NCBI RefSeq assembly: GCF_000001735.4
Contig: NC_003076.8
Coordinates: 24,617,835-24,681,834 of the forward strand
Direction of reading: 5' to 3'
Origin: Arabidopsis thaliana
Lineage: Eukaryota; Streptophyta; Magnoliopsida; Brassicales; Brassicaceae
Length of the DNA: 64,000 nt
Position numbers and translations under genes: made by a program. Below, piece after piece: positions 1 through 11,650 of this stretch (within the stretch, counting starts at the first letter, position 1; each line of letters begins with the position of its first letter). Under the pieces are notes generated by a model, which had not been told where the DNA came from, did no database searches, and saw only the letters and a list, made by a program, of their open reading frames with translations.

Positions 1-2052
1 ATGGTGAATCAATCAGAGGTCAGTTTCTTAATATTGGTAATTTGGTATTTTAATTTACAATTTCCAGTGTAGCAAAACATATGCTGAATATGAGAGTCTT
101 AACTGTGGTAAAATATATAAAGAATGAAGCTTATATAGTTGCATCAGGTACTCATCAATGCGAGTAAGCTTGAAGAGAAAGATGCCCAAGAAAAAGCTCA
201 ACCAATAGAATCAATAGCCGAACCTCAGTCGCAGTCTCAAAACACTCAAGAGCATACCAAATTCTTTGAGAAGCAAAACGAAGAGTTGAGAAAGATTTGT
301 GGCACTTTAGAAAGCAGTGTAAAAGAACCTCTTCCAAGTACTAAGGACTGGGTGGAGACTCTTAACAAACAGATTCCAAATGGAGAATTTTTCTTTGGTG
401 ACCTAAGATCTGATTTTGAAGTACCCAGGGAAGCAAGGTAATTTTTGCTAACTTGGATTTGCTTGCTTAGTATGTCAAAGATGCAATTATCTAAATGTAT
501 TCTCCAACTTTTGTCATAGTGAATGTTTTGATGGCATTGTCAAGCCTGTAAACCTTTCCAAAGGAGAAACTAAGCATTCATGGGAGGTAAAGAAGAAGAA
601 AATCGAGGTGACCGTACGCCATGCAAGACCAGCTGCATCTAAACTTTGTCATCTTTGCGTAGTGATTTGTGATAGCCGGGGTTTGTCAACAGTTGTTTGT
701 GATAACAAAGCTCATTGGCCGAACCAAAAACATACTACTGTAGTGACACTTACTTCATGTTCTACCTCTTTATCCTTGATCAATATCAAACCCTTCTGAC
801 TTCTTATTTTTGATGTAGGCCGCCTTTGTAGCCAGCAATGGTTCTCAGTCCAGCGTTTCAACCAATCCTTTGAAGGAACCAGAGGGTTTGCAGCCCGTGT
901 GGTGCCAAGTCTGCCAGATCAGCTGCAACAGCAAGGTTGCATTTGCAAGTCACACATATGGGAAAAAACACCGACAGAACTTGGAATCACAATCAGCCAA
1001 GAACGAAACTATGTCTACTGGACCAGGCAAGCTTTCTAAAGATTATGGAGAAAAAACGAAGAAAGTATCATGCAAAAACCAAACCACATTTGATTCTCAA
1101 CTGAAGAGTCAGAACCATTATACCATGGCGAAGGAGCTTGTAGAGGTAAATCTTACTATTTAGGTTTTCTTTCGTGAACTTGGAATCTGCTTTTAGTAAT
1201 GAATATTACAAATCTTAGTAAAAATAATATCCTTAGGTTTGATTCCTATCGAAAGTGATGAAGTATATATTAGACCTTAACTAAAATATCGATGTAGAAG
1301 GCATTTGTCTCCGCATTTGAGCATGTCTCCGCATTGGAGCAGTTCAGTATTGTTGACTCAAGGACAATCCGAGAAGACACCGACCAAGAAAAAGAAGCAA
1401 CAAAGGAGCAGACACTTGTAAAGATGGATGGTAATGGGTTTCGAGGGGCACCAGAAGATAAAGTGGAATTGAACCAAGAAAAACATAGAGAAGCACTGGA
1501 GCAGTTCAGTATTGACTCAAGGATAATCCGAGAAGAAACCGATCAAGAAAAAGAAGCAACAGAGGAGCAGACACTTGTAAAGATGGATGATCTTGGGTTT
1601 CGAGGGGCACCAGAAGATAAAGTGGAACTGAAGGAGAGACACACCGTATCTGAGAACTTGGTGCACCGTGTCTTCACTGAACAGAATCGAGAGTCTAGAA
1701 TACCCAATGAACCGAGGTAAGAGCCAACATTCATGGGAGTGTATAATATGGTCTCTCTCTCTCTCTCTTTCTCTTGAATCTCGATCAATATGTGTGTGTC
1801 TAACTGGTTGCTTGGATTTTGGGTTACAGAGGATGTTTAGATGTGATTCCTGAGAGAGTAAAACTGCCACCAAACGTGAATGTGGCCAAGAATTTGGAAG
1901 ATGAGCAGAAGCATAAACCCGAACCAAAAGCACAGGAAGCCGAAAACAAGTCTGGAGGACGCAAGGATCTTCCTGGAGAGGCTGCCAAAAGGGAAGAGAT
2001 TAAGGGCCAAGCTGATAACTTTTGGACTCGCCTTTGGGGGAAAAAATATTAA
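1..2052 (+). CDS. C2H2 zinc-finger protein, 3' portion (5' end outside the window)
   Basis: Only the C-terminal part is present. Likely exons are 1-18, 148-437, 520-739, 819-1145, 1298-1716 and 1830-2052 (TAA). All joins keep one open frame, with the 1-18/148 join the least certain. The 819-1145 exon encodes a U1-like C2H2 finger: C-x2-C in WCQVC, then H-x5-H around SHTYGKKH. Such fingers often bind double-stranded RNA or RNA-DNA hybrids. A second, weaker cysteine pair (LCHLC) lies in the 520-739 exon. The 1298-1716 exon holds two tandem copies of an acidic 54-residue unit. The locus matches my memory of At5g61190, described as a putative endonuclease or glycosyl hydrolase with C2H2 fingers; a nuclease-like domain would be upstream and is not visible here. 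Function is therefore inferred. The donor at 740 (ACT|gtagtg) is weak but preserves the frame. Confidence 0.7.
1334..1630 (+). repeat. Tandem direct repeat, 162-bp (54-aa) unit, two copies
   Basis: Inside the fifth visible exon of the zinc-finger gene, a unit beginning LEQFSI at 1334 is followed by a second copy beginning at 1496. Each copy carries the DQEKEAT and FRGAPEDKVEL segments. The second copy is a few residues shorter. The period is a multiple of three, so the reading frame is kept. It looks like a recent in-frame duplication. Confidence 0.85.
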
Positions 2053-2621
2053 AATAATGTGAATTGTTAATTCATGTTTAAGTTGTCAACAATGGATGTT
2101 TTCTTTTGAATGGCAGATTAACGTTTTATTTTGGATTGGCTTTTGCTTATTTCTTACTGTTGTTTCTTATATATAAACTTTACCTCTTAAAAAAGATTCA
2201 AGAACAATAGAATTTAGGCATTGTAGTATATAGGTTCTCTCAATAAATTGGGAAATAACGACCGGTTTTTCCAACAGAATTTTCGGCTTAGTCTGTAATG
2301 TAATCATCAAAAATTGCATTATTTGCTTTACGACTACAGCTCAACTGGGCCACCCTGATTACTTATCCGACCCGGCCCGACCCATCCGGATCTTCCTTCT
2401 CTTGTTTAAATTAAAGCAGATAAAAAGGAAACTGGAAAATTCAGTTCAAGTATTGTCGTCGGAATATTACTCTTCACCGGCCAGGTAAAGCTTTCCTACG
2501 ACTATGCTTGTGTTCGTCGGAATGTGTTTTTCTTTCTTTTTCTTATAGTCTCTGGTCGCTAATGACTCGTATTCTTGGTCCAGTTTTCAGCTCTTGTGTG
2601 TAAATTTGTTAGTCTTTTTTA
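2053..2621. other. Spacer between the zinc-finger gene and the coiled-coil gene
   Basis: Contains the 3' end of the upstream gene and the promoter and leader of the downstream one. A GC-richer stretch with GGCCCGACCC-like sequence lies at about 2370-2390. A GTAAAG-like donor near 2486 may start a short leader intron. No coding sequence was recognised. Confidence 0.5.
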
Positions 2622-4247
2622 ATGTCGAGTAATTGGGGAAGTAGCTCGCGAGATAGCTCGGGAAGTAGTTCAAGAAGCGATGTTGACAACTCGTTTGATG
2701 CTGACGAACTTTTACAGATTGGTTCAAGATGTATGGAGGTGAATCTGTTTTTCTTTCTCTATATCCTTTGTCTCAGAGATTGATGAAGTTCATATTTTTG
2801 GCTTTATGATCTCATGTTTTCATTGTAATTGTAGCTACGGAGAGAAAAGGAGATGCTTAGAGAATCTCAGTCACAGAGTGTTGAACTTGTCAGAGTATGT
2901 TCCTCTTGTGTGTTTTAGACTAGTGAATTGATTGTTCAAACTTTTTCTGAGATTTGTTGTCTTTTTTTTTTTTACCCTAGAGGTTGGAACTGAATGCGAA
3001 TTCGTTGTCAGAGTCTCGTTTAGAAGATAAGAGAAGAATTCAGATGTTGGAGAAAGAATTGTTGAATTGCTACCAGGAGATTGGTAATGGAGAGATTCTC
3101 ATGAAACTGAAATCTAGGCATATATTTTATATGAGCTAAAAAACACTTTCTTTGTCTTTCAGATTATTTGCGGGATCAAGTAAACTTCAGAAGCCAGGAA
3201 ATGAACGACCTGAGTGAACATGTACTCGATCTTGAAGTCAGAGTAACTAAATCAGGGAAATTGGAAGAAGAAGTTAACTATTTGAGGGAGGAGTTGTGTT
3301 CGTCGAAATCTGAGCAGCTATTGTTGTTGCAAGAACTGGAGAGCACAGAAACTGAGCTACAGTTTTCTTTGTTTTCTGTTGAGAAGCTGGAGGAGTCGGT
3401 CTCATCCTTAACATTGGAGTCTCAGTGTGAGATAGAAAGCATAAAACTTGATATAGTAGCGTTGGAGCAGGCGCTCTTTGATGCTCAGAAATTTCAAGGT
3501 GAAAGCATCCAAGAAAACGATAAGTTAAGAGAAATAGTCAAGGAGCTACGGTTGAACTCTCGAGAGGCAGAAGAGAATGCTGAGTGTTTAGAGAAGCAAA
3601 ACAAGGAGCTGATGGAGAGATGTGTAGCCTCTGAAAGGAATATCAAAGACTTACGTCAAAGCTTTAGAGGAAGGTTGGAAAGTGAAAGTGAAGCGCCTGT
3701 AAATCCAGATTGTTTCCATGACATCATCAAGAAATTAGAGGTTTTCCAGGATGGGAAACTGAGAGACAAAATGGAAGATATGGCAAGACAGATACTTCAA
3801 TACAAAGATCTTGTAAAGCAGCTCAAGGTATTAGTTACCAAACAAAACAGTAGAATCAAAAATTTGGTGCCTTTTTGCAGCGTCACACATATTCTAACTA
3901 GTTAAACCATTATTTTGTTATGCCTAAGGATGAGTTGAAAGAAGAGAAACTAAAGGCCAAGGAAGAAGCAGAGGACTTAACACAAGAAATGGCTGAATTA
4001 AGATATGAAATGACATGTTTATTGGAGGAAGAATGCAAGCGGCGTGCATGCATCGAACAAGCATCATTACAAAGAATAGCCAATCTAGAAGCACAGGTAC
4101 TTGCTTCTTTATATCTTCCAATTTTTTTATTTTTTTTGAGCCATCAGATATTGTTGAAGGAACCTAACAAATATCCATTTTCTTGTTAAGATCAAGAGAG
4201 AGAAGAACAAGTCCTCAACTTGCTTAGTTCCTCTTCCTGCTGTATAA
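2622..4247 (+). CDS. Coiled-coil protein (myosin-heavy-chain-like)
   Basis: Six coding exons: 2622-2738, 2835-2894, 2981-3083, 3163-3827, 3929-4096 and 4191-4247 (TAA). They give about 389 residues with all frames continuous. The ATG at 2622 opens a serine-rich head (MSSNWGSSS). From about residue 40 to 370 the chain is rich in Glu, Lys, Leu and Gln with heptad-like spacing (for example KLEEEVNYLREEL), which indicates a long coiled coil. No enzymatic motif or membrane segment is visible. It ends in a short basic, Ser/Thr-rich tail with CLVPLPAV. Family resemblance is to plant 'myosin heavy chain-related' proteins, a label reflecting coiled coil only. I recall the locus as At5g61200. A scaffold or cytoskeletal role is plausible but not shown by the sequence. 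Confidence 0.8.
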
Positions 4248-5640
4248 ACCAGCTAAGGTTCGAGTTAAACTTGAAATCACAGTTAATGCCTCAAATAAGC
4301 CTTTAAGCTATAAGGTTTGAATTCTTATGTATTTAAAGTGTACATAATCCAATTTGATTGGAAATTGGAATATAGATTTCATCCCTGTGATTATGTTTAT
4401 ATATGGAAATTGAGTTTTACAAGAGTGAAACTGCTTCTTCATGTGCCTACCAAAAAAAAAAACTGCTTCTTCATGTGGCTTCTAAGTGTTTAATTACGCC
4501 TTCAGCAACATGTAGAGATCTTGAGAAATTGACATGAGTCTCTAGAGAATGTTGAAAGCTGTGGTCGTTGACCAAGAAGATTCTTACTATTTGACTCTAT
4601 TTGATAGGCCTGTAATGAGCCTAGGTCAATAAGGCTGAGTTTATTTGATGGCCCGTTTTTCTCTCTTTTATTGTTCTTCTTTTTCTTGTGAAAATAAAGA
4701 AATCTGGAAGCGTTGTTGTATCATCATGTATGTGCAGAGTCTAGTAACCTTGTTGTTGATGCAAAGGGATAAATGAATGGGTCAAGGAAAAGAACCTGTT
4801 GTCTTTATTGTTAATCAAGACACTTGTAGATTTGTTGTCTAACCTAATCCAACTTGACTTTAAGCAAAAACATATTCCAACTTGTTCTTCACCAAAATGA
4901 TATGTTGAAATATCGTATCTACTAGGACATCAAGATTTTGTTGTAGTCGTTATCAATGTAACCGGTAACAAATAAAAATTAATGAGATAAATTAGGCATG
5001 ATCATATCCATAGATATTGTCAAACAATTTTCTATCTTCAAGTAGTTTTTGGTTTTGGGCGAAAATATGTTCTCTTTGACAAATTCAACAAAGACCATTC
5101 TTTTTGGATGACAAAATTGACAACTTACCCATTCTTTTTGGGCTCATACAATTTATCAACTAAACCATCAGTACAAAAAAAGAAGCAGAAATTAGAAAAA
5201 TATAAGAAAATGACTCTTTCTCTGTAAGAAAAAATCCAACTACGTTTATTATATCCACAATTACGTCCTATATACAATTAAAAAGATCTAAATTGCTCTA
5301 TTTTCGTTAGAAAGTAGTTACTTTTTACTTTTTTAGAAGTTTGATCTAGAAAAAAAAAGAATTATATATATGACCGTTTTAGATTTGAATTAAATGATTT
5401 TGTTTTATTTATTAATTGATCCACGTTCCTTTCTACAATTTGTTTTTTTTTTAATCTCCTTGATAAATTTTCGTCAACACATACCCAAAGACCTCCTTGT
5501 TGTACTCTCAAATTCTTGGGTCGTTCTGAGTCGTCTCCGCGTTAAATCTTTTCCCTTTTTGATCCTTTCTTCCTTTCTTCTTCTTCTTCGCATTGATTTG
5601 GTCCTCCTTCCTCTTCTATTCTATTCATTAAGAACCTAAT
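4248..5640. other. Intergenic spacer upstream of SNAP33
   Basis: AT-rich. No gene recognised; the ORF at 5394-5639 is low-complexity leader sequence rich in Phe and Leu. A direct repeat of 17 bp occurs at 4429-4445 and 4461-4477, separated by an A-rich linker. Pyrimidine-rich sequence at 5560-5680 is typical of an Arabidopsis transcript leader. Confidence 0.5.
4429..4477. repeat. Short direct repeat (17 bp, two copies)
   Basis: The sequence AACTGCTTCTTCATGTG is present at 4429-4445 and again at 4461-4477 with an A-run between them. It lies about 200 bp beyond the coiled-coil gene's stop codon and has no obvious function. Confidence 0.8.
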
Positions 5641-5689
5641 CTTCATCTTCTCCATCTTCTTCTTCACGGACTCCACTTCGCTCATCCAG

Positions 5690-6113
5690 GTAACCACAAT
5701 CTGCTCTCTATCTTTTGCTTCAAAATTCTCAGTTCCTTTCTTCTCAATTTCCGTCTGCTAGATCCTGGGCTTTCGATTTGTTCCGTTCCTCTTCTGCGAT
5801 TGTTTCGTTCCAGAGAGAATTATCGAAATAATTAAGCGAATTTTGTGTGTGGTTTTCATAGTCTTGGGTTCTTTAGCCGCTACATATACTCAATTATGCC
5901 CAAAATTAGGTTTAAAATTGATTAACTAAAACTTATACTTTTTGGTCTCGTCTTATGTTATCGTTTAAATTGTTCTTAGAAGTGAAATCATTCGATGCTA
6001 CGTTTTTGACTTGTTGCTTTACTTTATCTATACCTTTGATTTGATCAACTTTTCTCTTAGCTTACAAGTTAGAATCAAAGCATCAATCCTGATTACTGTT
6101 TTGGTTTCTGCAG
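5690..6113 (+). other. SNAP33 leader intron
   Basis: Good donor (CCAG|GTAACC) at 5690 and good acceptor (TTTCTGCAG) ending at 6113, with T-rich content between. It sits entirely in the 5' untranslated region. Inferred from splice consensus only. Confidence 0.6.
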
Positions 6114-6192
6114 GAAGGTTTATTAGTAGTAACCAATCCAAGTGTTCCTTTTGTTTGAAGCAACAAGCTTTGTGATATTATCCTGAGAGACA

Positions 6193-7532
6193 ATGTTTGG
6201 TTTAAGGAAATCACCGGCAAATCTTCCCAAGCATAACTCAGTCGACCTCAAGTCTTCCAAGCCAAATCCTTTCGATTCAGATGATGAATCTGACAACAAA
6301 CATACCCTTAACCCTTCTAAGAGGACTACCTCTGAACCCTCTTTGGCTGATATGACAAACCCTTTTGGTGGTGAGAGAGTTCAGAAAGGAGATAGTAGTT
6401 CATCCAAACAGTCATTGTTTTCGAACTCCAAATACCAGTACAAGAACAATTTCCGTGATTCTGGTGGTATTGAAAACCAGTCGGTTCAGGAGCTTGAAGG
6501 TTATGCTGTGTACAAGGCTGAAGAGACTACGAAATCTGTACAAGGTTGTTTGAAGGTAGCAGAAGATATAAGGTCTGATGCTACCAGAACTTTGGTCATG
6601 TTACACGATCAGGGCGAGCAAATCACTAGGACGCACCATAAAGCCGTTGAAATCGACCATGATCTCAGTCGTGTGAGTTTTTCTTCCTTCTGGTTCTTGA
6701 TTATAAAATGGAAACATTCAATCTTTTTCTGAGGACATTAGTTGGTGTGAGATAAGAAGACGGTAGACATTTGATGCTGAAACTAGTTGGATTTTTGGTT
6801 TTCAGGGTGAGAAACTTCTTGGAAGCCTTGGAGGCATGTTTTCAAAGACTTGGAAACCAAAGAAGACTCGTCCTATAAATGGTCCCGTCGTAACCAGAGG
6901 TTTGCTTCTTGGTCATTGATATCTCAATTCTTCTCGCAGCTATTTTACTTTCACCTAATTGCTGAATCCTTTATTTTGTGTTTTTGCTTAGATGACTCAC
7001 CAACGAGAAGAGTTAACCACTTAGAGAAAAGGGAAAAACTGGGACTGAACTCAGCACCCAGAGGACAATCAAGAACCCGAGAACCACTCCCCGAATCAGC
7101 TGATGCTTATCAGAGAGTGGAGGTTTGGACTTCTCTTCCCTCTCTTCAATTTTTCCTTTCATAAGAACATTACTATACTCCTGCATCTGATATGAGTGAT
7201 GCATGAACTCTTTATCTGTGGTCCTGTAATGCTAACAATTTGAGACATTGATGACTCATCAATGATGAGCATATATATCTGAGTGAAAAACATGTGTTTT
7301 GGACGCCACTAAACTTAATACTGGTTTATTACAGATGGAAAAAGCTAAGCAAGACGATGGGCTTTCAGACTTGAGTGATATACTCGGCGAGCTAAAGAAC
7401 ATGGCTGTTGACATGGGAAGCGAAATCGAGAAGCAGAACAAAGGACTTGACCATCTTCATGATGATGTTGACGAACTCAACTTCAGAGTGCAACAATCAA
7501 ACCAACGTGGTCGCCGTTTGCTTGGAAAGTAG
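6193..7532 (+). CDS. SNAP33: SNAP33, SNAP-25-type Qb+Qc SNARE
   Basis: Exons 6193-6672, 6806-6899, 6992-7122 and 7335-7532 (TAG) encode 300 residues, the length of Arabidopsis SNAP33. The protein has two SNARE helices on one chain. The Qb helix is at about residues 105-165, with the central Gln in HDQGEQITR. The Qc helix is at about 240-297, with the central Gln in EIEKQNKGLD. The N-terminus is an acidic, Ser/Pro-rich region. As in other plant members, the animal SNAP-25 palmitoylation cysteine cluster is absent, so membrane attachment must come from partners. SNAP33 pairs with KNOLLE/SYP1-type syntaxins and VAMP72 proteins in cytokinesis and defence secretion at the plasma membrane and cell plate (family knowledge). 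The leader is split by an intron at about 5690-6113 (CCAG|gtaacc to ctgcag|GAAGG). Confidence 0.96.
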
Positions 7533-8222
7533 ATGAACAGAGGGTTTATATGTTCATTACACTCATTCCTCGTTTGTTTTATTCTCTATGAAGTTGTTCT
7601 TTAAAACTGGAAAGATTCTTATCATGTTAAATACATTATTGCTATCTGTGTTTGTATTTGATCTTGTGACAAAAAACCAAAAAACTTATTGATCAAACAG
7701 AAGCAACTTTGGTATCGTTTTTATCTGTATCATAAAGCTTTCTCAAGAAATTCTGATAATAGATGAAATTATGAGTTTTAATCTCAGATTTATAACCTAA
7801 AAATATCAGTGCTAGAATACGACATAAGAATACAGAAACTCCAGACAAGTTGGAACATATGTTATGCAACAACTGCACAATCATGTGAGATTATTCAAAA
7901 GAACAAAAAAACCAGGAACTCTTCATTCCCTTTAGTCTTCCTCAGCTACAATCCAAGGGATATATTCCACAATGTCCTCTTCTTCACTTGTATAATGTCT
8001 GAAGCCATAAAACACAAAGACTACTAATGAGAACTAGACAAAGCAATCTGACATAGTTGGAAAGAACTATGAATAGAGGAAATAATAATCTCATACAAAC
8101 ACCACTTGTTCCCGAATCATATTCTCAAGCCACAAACTCGACAATCAATGAATATAAAGTGGCTCCAACATGACCATTAAAAACAAATAGCTTTGGAGGA
8201 TATTGTAATGACAAACATACAT
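7533..8222. other. Convergent spacer between SNAP33 and the LYR-family gene
   Basis: Holds the 3' ends of two convergent genes. AT-rich with several AATAAA-like words. The short ORFs here are not convincing. Confidence 0.5.
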
Positions 8223-8486
8223 CTACTGAAGCTTGACTTCCATGATGTTCTTGGTCTTGGGAGGATATGCCAAGTAAACCTTGAGCACTCTCTCAGCAAC
8301 AAAAAGCTGTTTTTTAGCTTCAGCATAAGCCTCAGTCACCTTCGATGGGTCAGTGAGATTCTTGTTCATGCGGAAGCCATCCAAGGTCCTTCGCTTACTG
8401 TACTCCCTAATGTTGTAATCAGGGAATTGACGTCCCGCTCGAAGCAAGGCACGACATAGGCTAAGAACTTCACTACTAGACACCAT
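8223..8486 (-). CDS. LYR-family protein, ISD11/LYRM4-like
   Basis: A single coding exon of 87 residues. The fold is a small three-helix LYR (complex-1-LYR) domain over nearly the whole length, with the typical R-x2-Y-x2-R-x3-D-x-F pattern (REYSKRRTLDGFR), followed by the NKN..DP segment and a long helix. ISD11 binds and stabilises the cysteine desulfurase NFS1 in the mitochondrial matrix for iron-sulfur cluster assembly (family knowledge). The family-defining LYR tripeptide reads LCR here. The leader is interrupted by an intron of about 8531-9020 on the minus strand (GATTCG|gtatgt to attgcag|TTAACC), so ATG 8486 lies shortly inside the second exon. It diverges from PIA2 and converges with SNAP33. 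Locus recalled as At5g61220. Confidence 0.88.
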   Translation of the reverse strand: MVSSSEVLSLCRALLRAGRQFPDYNIREYSKRRTLDGFRMNKNLTDPSKVTEAYAEAKKQLFVAERVLKVYLAYPPKTKNIMEVKLQ

Positions 8487-9099
8487 TGCAAGATTGGAAA
8501 CTAACCCTTAATTATACAAAGCCTGGTTAACTGCAATCAGTATAAGAACACAAAGAAGCTGAGATTAGCAATGCCGAAAAGGAAGAGAAGTAGTCAAGAT
8601 GATCAAGGGATAAAGCTATACACTTCGACATGTAACAAGAAGTTATATAGATAAGTGAAAAGTATTAAGGACCAGTACATCATTTATAGAGCAAAAGAAC
8701 CTAGATTCAGTAACATTAGTATATAGATAAGTATTGATTTGAGTAGTGTATATAAGGTATGAGAACCAGTTGCTGCAACATTAGAAACTAGGCACTAGAG
8801 TTCATGAAAATACGCAAAAGAACCAATATTAACTAATCGCAAACGCTTAAAACAATCAAGAAGAAACCTTAAAAGGCCATAAACGCACTTAGTAATCCTA
8901 AACTTCAGTAAAATGGATGAAATTGCAGTCACAGCCAAAAGAGACAATACATCTGAATCATGAGAGGATCCGATAAGCATAGAATTTGACGATAACGAGC
9001 TCCAGATACATATACATACCGAATCAAATCGTCGGAGAGTATTAATTTCCCGAGCTCGCCGTTGAAGTTCTCCGTTCGAAGGTTTTGATAGCAGCAAGC

Positions 9100-9330
9100 T
9101 GGGTCGTTCGGGGGAATAAATAAACTTTTAGGTTTACCCAAAACTAAACCGGGAAAACTGATTTGGGAACCGGATCAATTTTAGATTGAGTAAGAAAAGA
9201 ACCGGTTTTAGAATGGGCTAGACACAAAGGCCTGTTAAATTGGGCCAATATGTGATAAGCCAGCCTTTTTTAATGAAGGTGTATGAGCTGGCATATTCGA
9301 CAAGAAATAGTAAACAAAACCGATATTTAT
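9100..9330. promoter_or_regulatory. Bidirectional promoter between the ISD11-like gene and PIA2
   Basis: The transcript leaders of the two divergent genes start close together. TTGGGCCAAT at about 9239-9248 contains a TGGGCC site-II element, which is common in Arabidopsis promoters of mitochondrial and ribosomal genes and is bound by TCP factors. A TGGGCT variant lies about 30 bp upstream. The assignment is inferred from position and motif. Confidence 0.5.
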
Positions 9331-10419
9331 CATTCTCTGTCACGCCTTCTTCCTTCTCTACACGAATTCGATTCTCTCTTATCTCGACGAGAAAACCCTA
9401 CTGCGAAAAAACTCCGATCTCTCTGGCGAGAAGTAAATTTTTATCTCTGAGCTTGGTTTCACCATTTCTCTATCTCTATCTCCTCGCTGGGTTACGGTAC
9501 GAGCCTCTCAAACTTTTCGATTCCTTGTGTTCATAAGTATGTGTGAAAATCCTTGCGTGTCGAGATTGATTTTTCTCTTTTTCGTTTCGGATTCATCGTT
9601 GGATTCTTATTTCGTCAATGTTTTTCTGTGATTTGTTCTGATTCATGTGTAATTTGTAGCTGACTTGATTGGTGATCGATGATTAAAATTTGTACTCGTT
9701 AGTTCCCCCTTGATTCGATTGATTTTGTCTCTGTGAGGGTATTTTTTCTGATTCTATTGTATTGTTTGTAGATTTGCCAATATTAGAGACTACAAGTGTC
9801 GTAATTGGATTCTGAATGAACTTTTGAAACTCTACACGAGCTGGATTGTTGTGTTATTTATATTACAGAGAAATTTATAGCATTTTTGTTGTGTTCATCT
9901 GGTTTTCACTAATTTGGTTTTCTTCTCCATCTTTTGTTGATAGGTTTGGTAAGGTCAGTGTTCTCTAAGGCTGAAATTTGGGGGTTTCTCAGTCTCGATG
10001 TGGTCGTGCTCCGTTAGGATTCTTCACAATCATTAGGGTTATATTTCTTACAAACTGATGCTCATTTTCTCTTCCCTGTCTATGGCTTTATCTGTGATCC
10101 TTCAAAAGCTTAGTGTCTTCGGCCCTGGTTTGAATCCTTCTTTCCCTTACTGCATCGCCAATCACTCCTTTGCCTCCCGTTAATTGAGTTGCTCTCTTTC
10201 AACTTAATTACATTAGTCTGCTTCCTTTGCTGTCTAGTCTGGATAGTGTTGCAAATCAAGTAGTATCTTCTTTAGACATTCTTGGCTGAGAGATTTACAC
10301 TAAAAGCATAGAATAAGAAACCCCTGTTTGGTTAGTATCTACCCGAGTCTCGTAGTCCTACACAGATCCGGATCCTAGTTTCGAAGCTAGTTCTTGTTTA
10401 GCTGAAGCTCAGACCCAAA
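9331..10419 (+). other. Long leader region of PIA2
   Basis: About 1.1 kb between the inferred transcript start and the PIA2 ATG. T-rich with good intron-like borders (for example CGGTACGAG near 9496 and TTGATAG near 9953). It most likely contains one or more leader introns. No convincing coding sequence. Confidence 0.45.
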
Positions 10420-10944
10420 ATGCTCCAAGAACCGTCGGCTGCATTCTCCCTCCGGCGTAACTCATTCAGACGCCGATCTCCCAGATCAAATGTCGATGAC
10501 AGAGGCTGGAATCCGCTCCATATCAAAGCCAGAAAAGGCGATCTGAAATCTGTCAAGCAGCTTCTCGACCAAGGAATGGATGTGAATGCTCTAGCATGGG
10601 GACCCAAATCAAAAGGAGTGAGTGCACTTCACCTTGCAGCAGAGGGAGGTCACATTGAAGTCATGGATTTACTCCTAGAACGTGGGGCCAACATTGATGC
10701 TAAAACATGGGGCTCATGCGGGTGGACTCCTCTCCACGCTGCAGCCAAAGAGCGGAAGAGAGAAGCAGTGAAGTTTCTGGTGGAGAACGGCGCATTCTTG
10801 GCAGATGATATAACTGATACCAGGTTTAATCCGCCGGTGCATTACTGTCACGGCCTTGAATGGGCGTACGAGGAAATGAAGAAGCTTAACAGCGAGTCTT
10901 CTTCTTCATCTGGTGGAGACACATCTTCCAGTTCTGACAACTGA
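10420..10944 (+). CDS. PIA2: PIA2, phytochrome-interacting ankyrin-repeat protein
   Basis: A single-exon ORF of 174 residues. Three ankyrin repeats are visible: GWNPLHIKARKGDLKSVKQL (about 26-55), VSALHLAAEGGHIEVMDLLL (about 68-98) and GWTPLHAAAKERKREAVKFL (about 104-135). Each shows the TPLH/ALHLAA helix-turn pattern. The N-terminus is basic (RRNSFRRRSPR) and the tail is a Ser-rich acidic stretch. Ankyrin repeats are protein-binding surfaces. I recognise the gene as At5g61230, reported to bind phytochrome A and influence anthocyanin accumulation in far-red light. The promoter is shared with the ISD11-like gene. No catalytic motif is present. Confidence 0.88.
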   Translation: MLQEPSAAFSLRRNSFRRRSPRSNVDDRGWNPLHIKARKGDLKSVKQLLDQGMDVNALAWGPKSKGVSALHLAAEGGHIEVMDLLLERGANIDAKTWGSCGWTPLHAAAKERKREAVKFLVENGAFLADDITDTRFNPPVHYCHGLEWAYEEMKKLNSESSSSSGGDTSSSSDN

Positions 10945-11650
10945 ACTTCTTCTTGGTTGTTTCTCGGTGTGTTTTGTTTTGTTTTCTAGTTGAGACTACT
11001 TATCAGAACTATTATGGTTGGTGTTTGATCTTATGGGCTATGTGAAACATTGAAACTGCGGATACATTCATGTAATCTTCAGTGTGTTATTTTGCAACTC
11101 CAGTTTGATATCCTAGCCGAATTTGATTTGTTTAACCGGTTCTGGATCAACCAAAAATATGAGATAATCGGTTTTGGTCTCTTATGAATCATTAAGTCTA
11201 AAAATTAATGCAGGTAATTGACATAGTGTGATTTAACATAATTGACATGGATATGTATATAGCTAGATTGCGAGGATGAAGCAAAGTTTTGCTCTTAATT
11301 GAGTTAGCACCATATGTTTCTAATCATTGTCATTTGTGTCTTAGGACATGTTTAACTAATTAAGGTAAGGAATGCAATAATTTTACACAAATGACAATTA
11401 TTTGGTCGATACCCATTAACAAGATTGGTTCTATCTCTTCAATGAATGATTTGGTCGATACCCATTAACCAAAAAGAAAACATCCGGATCATTACCAGAC
11501 CCGTCGGTGAGATAGCGGGTTTGAAATACACGGTATTCGGTTTACGAATCTCAGGAGGAGGAAGAGAAAATAAAAATGAGTTTTTTAATTTCGCTCTCTT
11601 CTTAGATCCCGTTTGTTCTCTTTCTCACTTTGGCTGTTTAAGCAAAAACC
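10945..11650. other. Spacer and promoter upstream of the LRR gene
   Basis: Begins with the PIA2 3' region. At 11401-11439 and again from 11450 a TTTGGTCGATACCCATTAAC block is repeated, and a diverged third copy lies in the first intron of the LRR gene (11819-11857). Confidence 0.55.
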
